Assembly: GCA_010279815.1 (NCBI GenBank)
Contig: QEOQ01000258.1
Location: 138,226-160,146, forward strand
From: Brachionus plicatilis
Lineage: Eukaryota; Rotifera; Eurotatoria; Ploima; Brachionidae
Reading direction: 5' to 3'
DNA: 21,921 nt
A program made the translations under genes and the position numbers. The notes under the pieces were generated by a model that was not told the DNA's origin, ran no database searches, and worked only from the letters and a program-made list of their open reading frames with translations. Positions 19,967 through 21,921 of this stretch are shown piece after piece (positions within the stretch are counted from its first letter, which is position 1; each line of letters opens with the position of its first letter).

Positions 19967-20276
19967 ATGCTGAAACAATTCGACAATTTGTACAAAGTCA
20001 TACAAGAGTACTTTAACTATATGAGAAAAAACCCGGCTAAAGTAAAATAAGTCTTTTTTGAAAAGAGTAAAAAAAAAATTTTTTTGAAAGTTTAATAGTG
20101 AAAAGCTTTACAAAGAATTTCAGTCGAATGAGAAAAAGCTAAAGGAAGTTGAGACGATAAACCAGCGTCTCAGAAATGACATTGAATTGTTGCGCAATGA
20201 ACGCGATGCTATTGAAGAAGTGGTCCAGTCGTTGACAAACGAATGTGATACTTTAAAGTTAAGTCTACCCGGGTAG
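19967..20276 (+). CDS. Candidate two-exon coiled-coil protein or gene fragment
   Basis: Exon A, 19967-20041, starts at an ATG and codes for 25 residues (LKQFDNLYKVIQEYFNYM). Intron 20042-20090 (49 nt, GT-AG, phase 0) leads to exon B from 20091. Exon B is Glu/Lys/Leu-rich with heptad-like spacing (KLYKEFQSNEKKLKEVE, INQRLRNDIELLRNERDAI) and clearly less AT-rich than its surroundings. Read straight on, it stops at 20274-20276 after 86 residues. A donor at 20258 (AAAGTTAAG) could instead continue the gene beyond the palindrome cluster. The acceptor-like CACTCAAG before 19959 leaves room for upstream exons lost or hidden by the piggyBac-type element. A coiled coil is expected; the protein itself is not recognised. 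Confidence 0.5.
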
Positions 20277-20580
20277 AAAATTACGGATAAATTTACGGCA
20301 TTTTTACGTATAAATTACGCGTAATTTTGTAACAAATGTTAAAGAAATATAGATAATTACGCCACAATTACGCCGTAAAAAAGTGATACGTAAATTAGAC
20401 AAATTGTGTCGTAATTCACTATCACTTTTTTACGCGTAAATTACGCGTACAAATTTTGTAGAATTTTTCAAAATACTTATGATTTTTAGCAATATTTCCA
20501 GTAAAATAAATCAAAAAAATTAAAATAACGCGTTTTTAAATAATAAATTCAGAAAAAAACTGAAAATTACGCGTAATTTA
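20268..20580. repeat. Cluster of TTACGCGTAA palindromes
   Basis: Starts at the CTACCCGGGTAG palindrome. AAATTACGCGTAATTT occurs near 20311 and again near 20564, with TAAATTACGCGTA near 20447 and many TTACG/CGTAA half-sites between. CGTAAAAAAGTGATA (about 20374) pairs with TATCACTTTTTTACG near 20420. It looks like a non-coding repeat element, but I could not define its ends. Confidence 0.6.
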
Positions 20581-20688
20581 AAAAAAAAAAATTTAAAAAA
20601 AAAATAAATTGTCCATCAAAATTTTAATTTTAAATAAAAAATTTTTTGAAAATTATTTAATATTATAATAATTTTTTTAATCCGAACT

Positions 20689-20835
20689 TTAACTACTGGC
20701 ATAACTAGAATAACTTTTTCTGCACGAGCTAGAAGAGGATTCGCTTGACAAACGGTTTTCCTTTTTTCTTTTCTTCTCTTCTTCTCTGTCTTCATCTTCT
20801 TGTTCATCAAAAACGAACAAAAGCAAAATGACCAT
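20689..20835 (-). CDS. Small Glu/Lys/Ser-rich ORF, possible last exon
   Basis: The - strand reads 48 codons from ATG at 20835 to a stop at 20689. A short hydrophobic start (VILLLFVF) is followed by DEQEDEDREEEKKRKKE and a serine-rich end (SSESSSSSC). The frame is open upstream to an acceptor-like CTTTTTACAG near 20867, so it may be the last exon of an unseen gene. Another frame of the same DNA is also open (20616-20810), so purine-rich simple sequence is the main alternative. Function unknown. Confidence 0.25.
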   Translation of the reverse strand: MVILLLFVFDEQEDEDREEEKKRKKENRLSSESSSSSCRKSYSSYASS

Positions 20836-21060
20836 AACTTTGTTAATACTTAATTTTTTTATAATCTGTAAAAAGATTTGGAAAATTTAGCTTGTCAGCT
20901 TCATTTTGAGTACCTAAGCATCGAAATTGATAATATATCAAGGAAGTTAGGTCCTCTTATAAGCTAACTTTTTCAAAATCATTAGTTTTTTATTTTAAAA
21001 AAACTTTAAGTGCTCATAACTTTACGAAAAAAAAATTTTTTTGAATTCTGTAAAAAGCAA
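20833..21060. repeat. Diverged direct repeat, about 50 bp, spaced about 182 bp
   Basis: ATAACTTT, then AATTTTTTT, then ATTCTGTAAAAAG (or AATCTGTAAAAAG) occur in the same order at about 20833-20873 and 21015-21055. CTGTAAAAAG on the - strand is an acceptor-like CTTTTTACAG in both. Confidence 0.4.
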
Positions 21061-21071
21061 TAAGTTCATTT

Positions 21072-21182
21072 TTATCTGTGGTCTTTTCTTTCTTTCTTCA
21101 TTCTTGCTTTCATATGACACCCATAGTTATTCACAGAAGTTTTAACTCCTTTCCATATTTGATGAAGTTGCTTTTCGATATT
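21072..21182 (-). CDS. Short Lys-rich open segment, possible exon or relic
   Basis: The - strand is open for 36 codons before the stop at 21072, with EKQLHQIWKGVKTSVNNYG, then CHMKARMKKERKDHR. Residue use (Trp, Cys, His, Gln) is richer than in surrounding noise frames. No start codon within a sensible distance and no clear acceptor directly upstream. It could be a transposase relic or an exon of the same unseen gene as 20689-20835. Confidence 0.25.
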   Translation of the reverse strand, partial: NIEKQLHQIWKGVKTSVNNYGCHMKARMKKERKDHR

Positions 21183-21255
21183 TCAAATCAAACTTTCACT
21201 GACCCTGAAAAAGAAGAAGTACAAATAAAAAAATCAAATTAAAAAAAAATACTTT

Positions 21256-21444
21256 TTTGGTTTTCCTAGTCTGTCTGGACCAGTAAGCTTTTCTCTTTTT
21301 GTTGATGACCTGCGACTAGCTTCATCACATAATATGCAATTTGCGAGTTCGTATCGAGTAAATAAAACATCTGCACATGAATATGCAAATAAATTTACTC
21401 TATCGCCTTCAAGAGAAAGTAAGTCAACCCCATTATGCTTCTAA
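21256..21444 (+). pseudogene. Reverse transcriptase relic with VDD
   Basis: The + strand reads LSGPVSFSLFVDDLRLASS, then YRVNKTSAHEYANKFTLSPS and a stop at 21442. This recalls the G..LSP.LF..F.DD..LA segment of jockey-like non-LTR RTs followed by the W....F.FSP.K segment, shortened between. The motif order is right but the similarity is decayed. Confidence 0.5.
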
Positions 21445-21921
21445 AAAAAATATATTTATATATATATTTATAACGGTTATAACGGTATTAAAATAAGGTT
21501 TAATACAACAAACAGTTAGAAATTTTTTGTGCAATATTAAAAAAAAATAAGAATAGCAGTTACAAACGTTTTTGATTGAATAAAATAATTTCTAATTTAA
21601 TTTTAATTGGTCATTTTTTCATTATTATGAAAATTTTTTGTTGCATTTATTTTATCCAAAAAAAATATTTCACTGTTTTAATGAATAAACTTCATATCAG
21701 ACTTGTGAGTATGTCAATAAGTCAAAGTAAAAGTAAAGCCATTTGACTTGACTAAGAATGAATCTTTTTGGGAAATACCATAAACAACGGGTAACAAGCA
21801 ACCAATCTTAATTATGATTCTTTAAATTTTTATGTTGTATATATTAGAAAATTAATTAGAAATTTTTTTTAACAAACTCCTTCGAAAACGCAAATTGAAT
21901 TTTGTGAAATTCAAGTCATTC
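21445..21921. other. AT-rich end of window, nothing recognised
   Basis: A short run of alternating TATA at about 21450-21475 is the only notable structure; no exon or repeat border was seen. Confidence 0.5.

Noticed and set aside
1..21921. CRISPR array, prokaryotic operon or prophage
   Set aside because: The only tandem array has no spacers, and introns, LINEs and codon layout are eukaryotic.

Overview
This is eukaryotic DNA: very AT-rich, full of A/T homopolymers, with GT-AG introns and many transposon remnants. It is not bacterial, and I see no operon, CRISPR array or prophage. The short introns (about 53-69 nt), the non-LTR retrotransposon fragments and a Cys-rich integrase tail suggest a small invertebrate. 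A monogonont rotifer such as Brachionus is my best guess, but that is inference.

The one well-supported gene lies on the + strand at 8123-16489. I reconstruct ten exons, all with GT-AG borders and agreeing reading phase, giving a 797-residue class V-fold PLP enzyme of the cysteine desulfurase / selenocysteine lyase type. Six of its nine introns are 53-69 nt. The other three (2594, 483 and 2527 nt) are swollen by repeats: intron 4 holds a miniature LTR retrotransposon, a foldback element and a LINE 3' tail; intron 6 is mostly a 33-bp minisatellite; intron 9 holds an integrase remnant between inverted repeats, a broken LINE and two snapback repeats.

Left of the gene (1-8122) there is a broken LINE reverse transcriptase ending at a three-N gap, a second RT relic, a solo arm of the foldback family also seen in intron 4, a 65-nt hairpin, two large foldback elements (3530-4659 with TA borders; about 5395-6236), and one GC-rich candidate exon on the - strand (7809-7889) head-to-head with the main gene.

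Right of the gene (16490-21921) there is an RT relic, a DNA transposon with an 8-bp target duplication (17313-18927) that hosts a 5'-truncated LINE, a TTAA-flanked piggyBac-type miniature element (19530-19935), two candidate coiled-coil exons (19967-20276), a cluster of TTACGCGTAA palindromes, two small - strand ORFs and a last RT relic.

I found no clear new multi-gene system. The best second looks are the miniature LTR element with visible primer-binding site and polypurine tract, the hairpin-forming intronic minisatellite, the nested 8-bp-duplication transposon and the two candidate unannotated genes.
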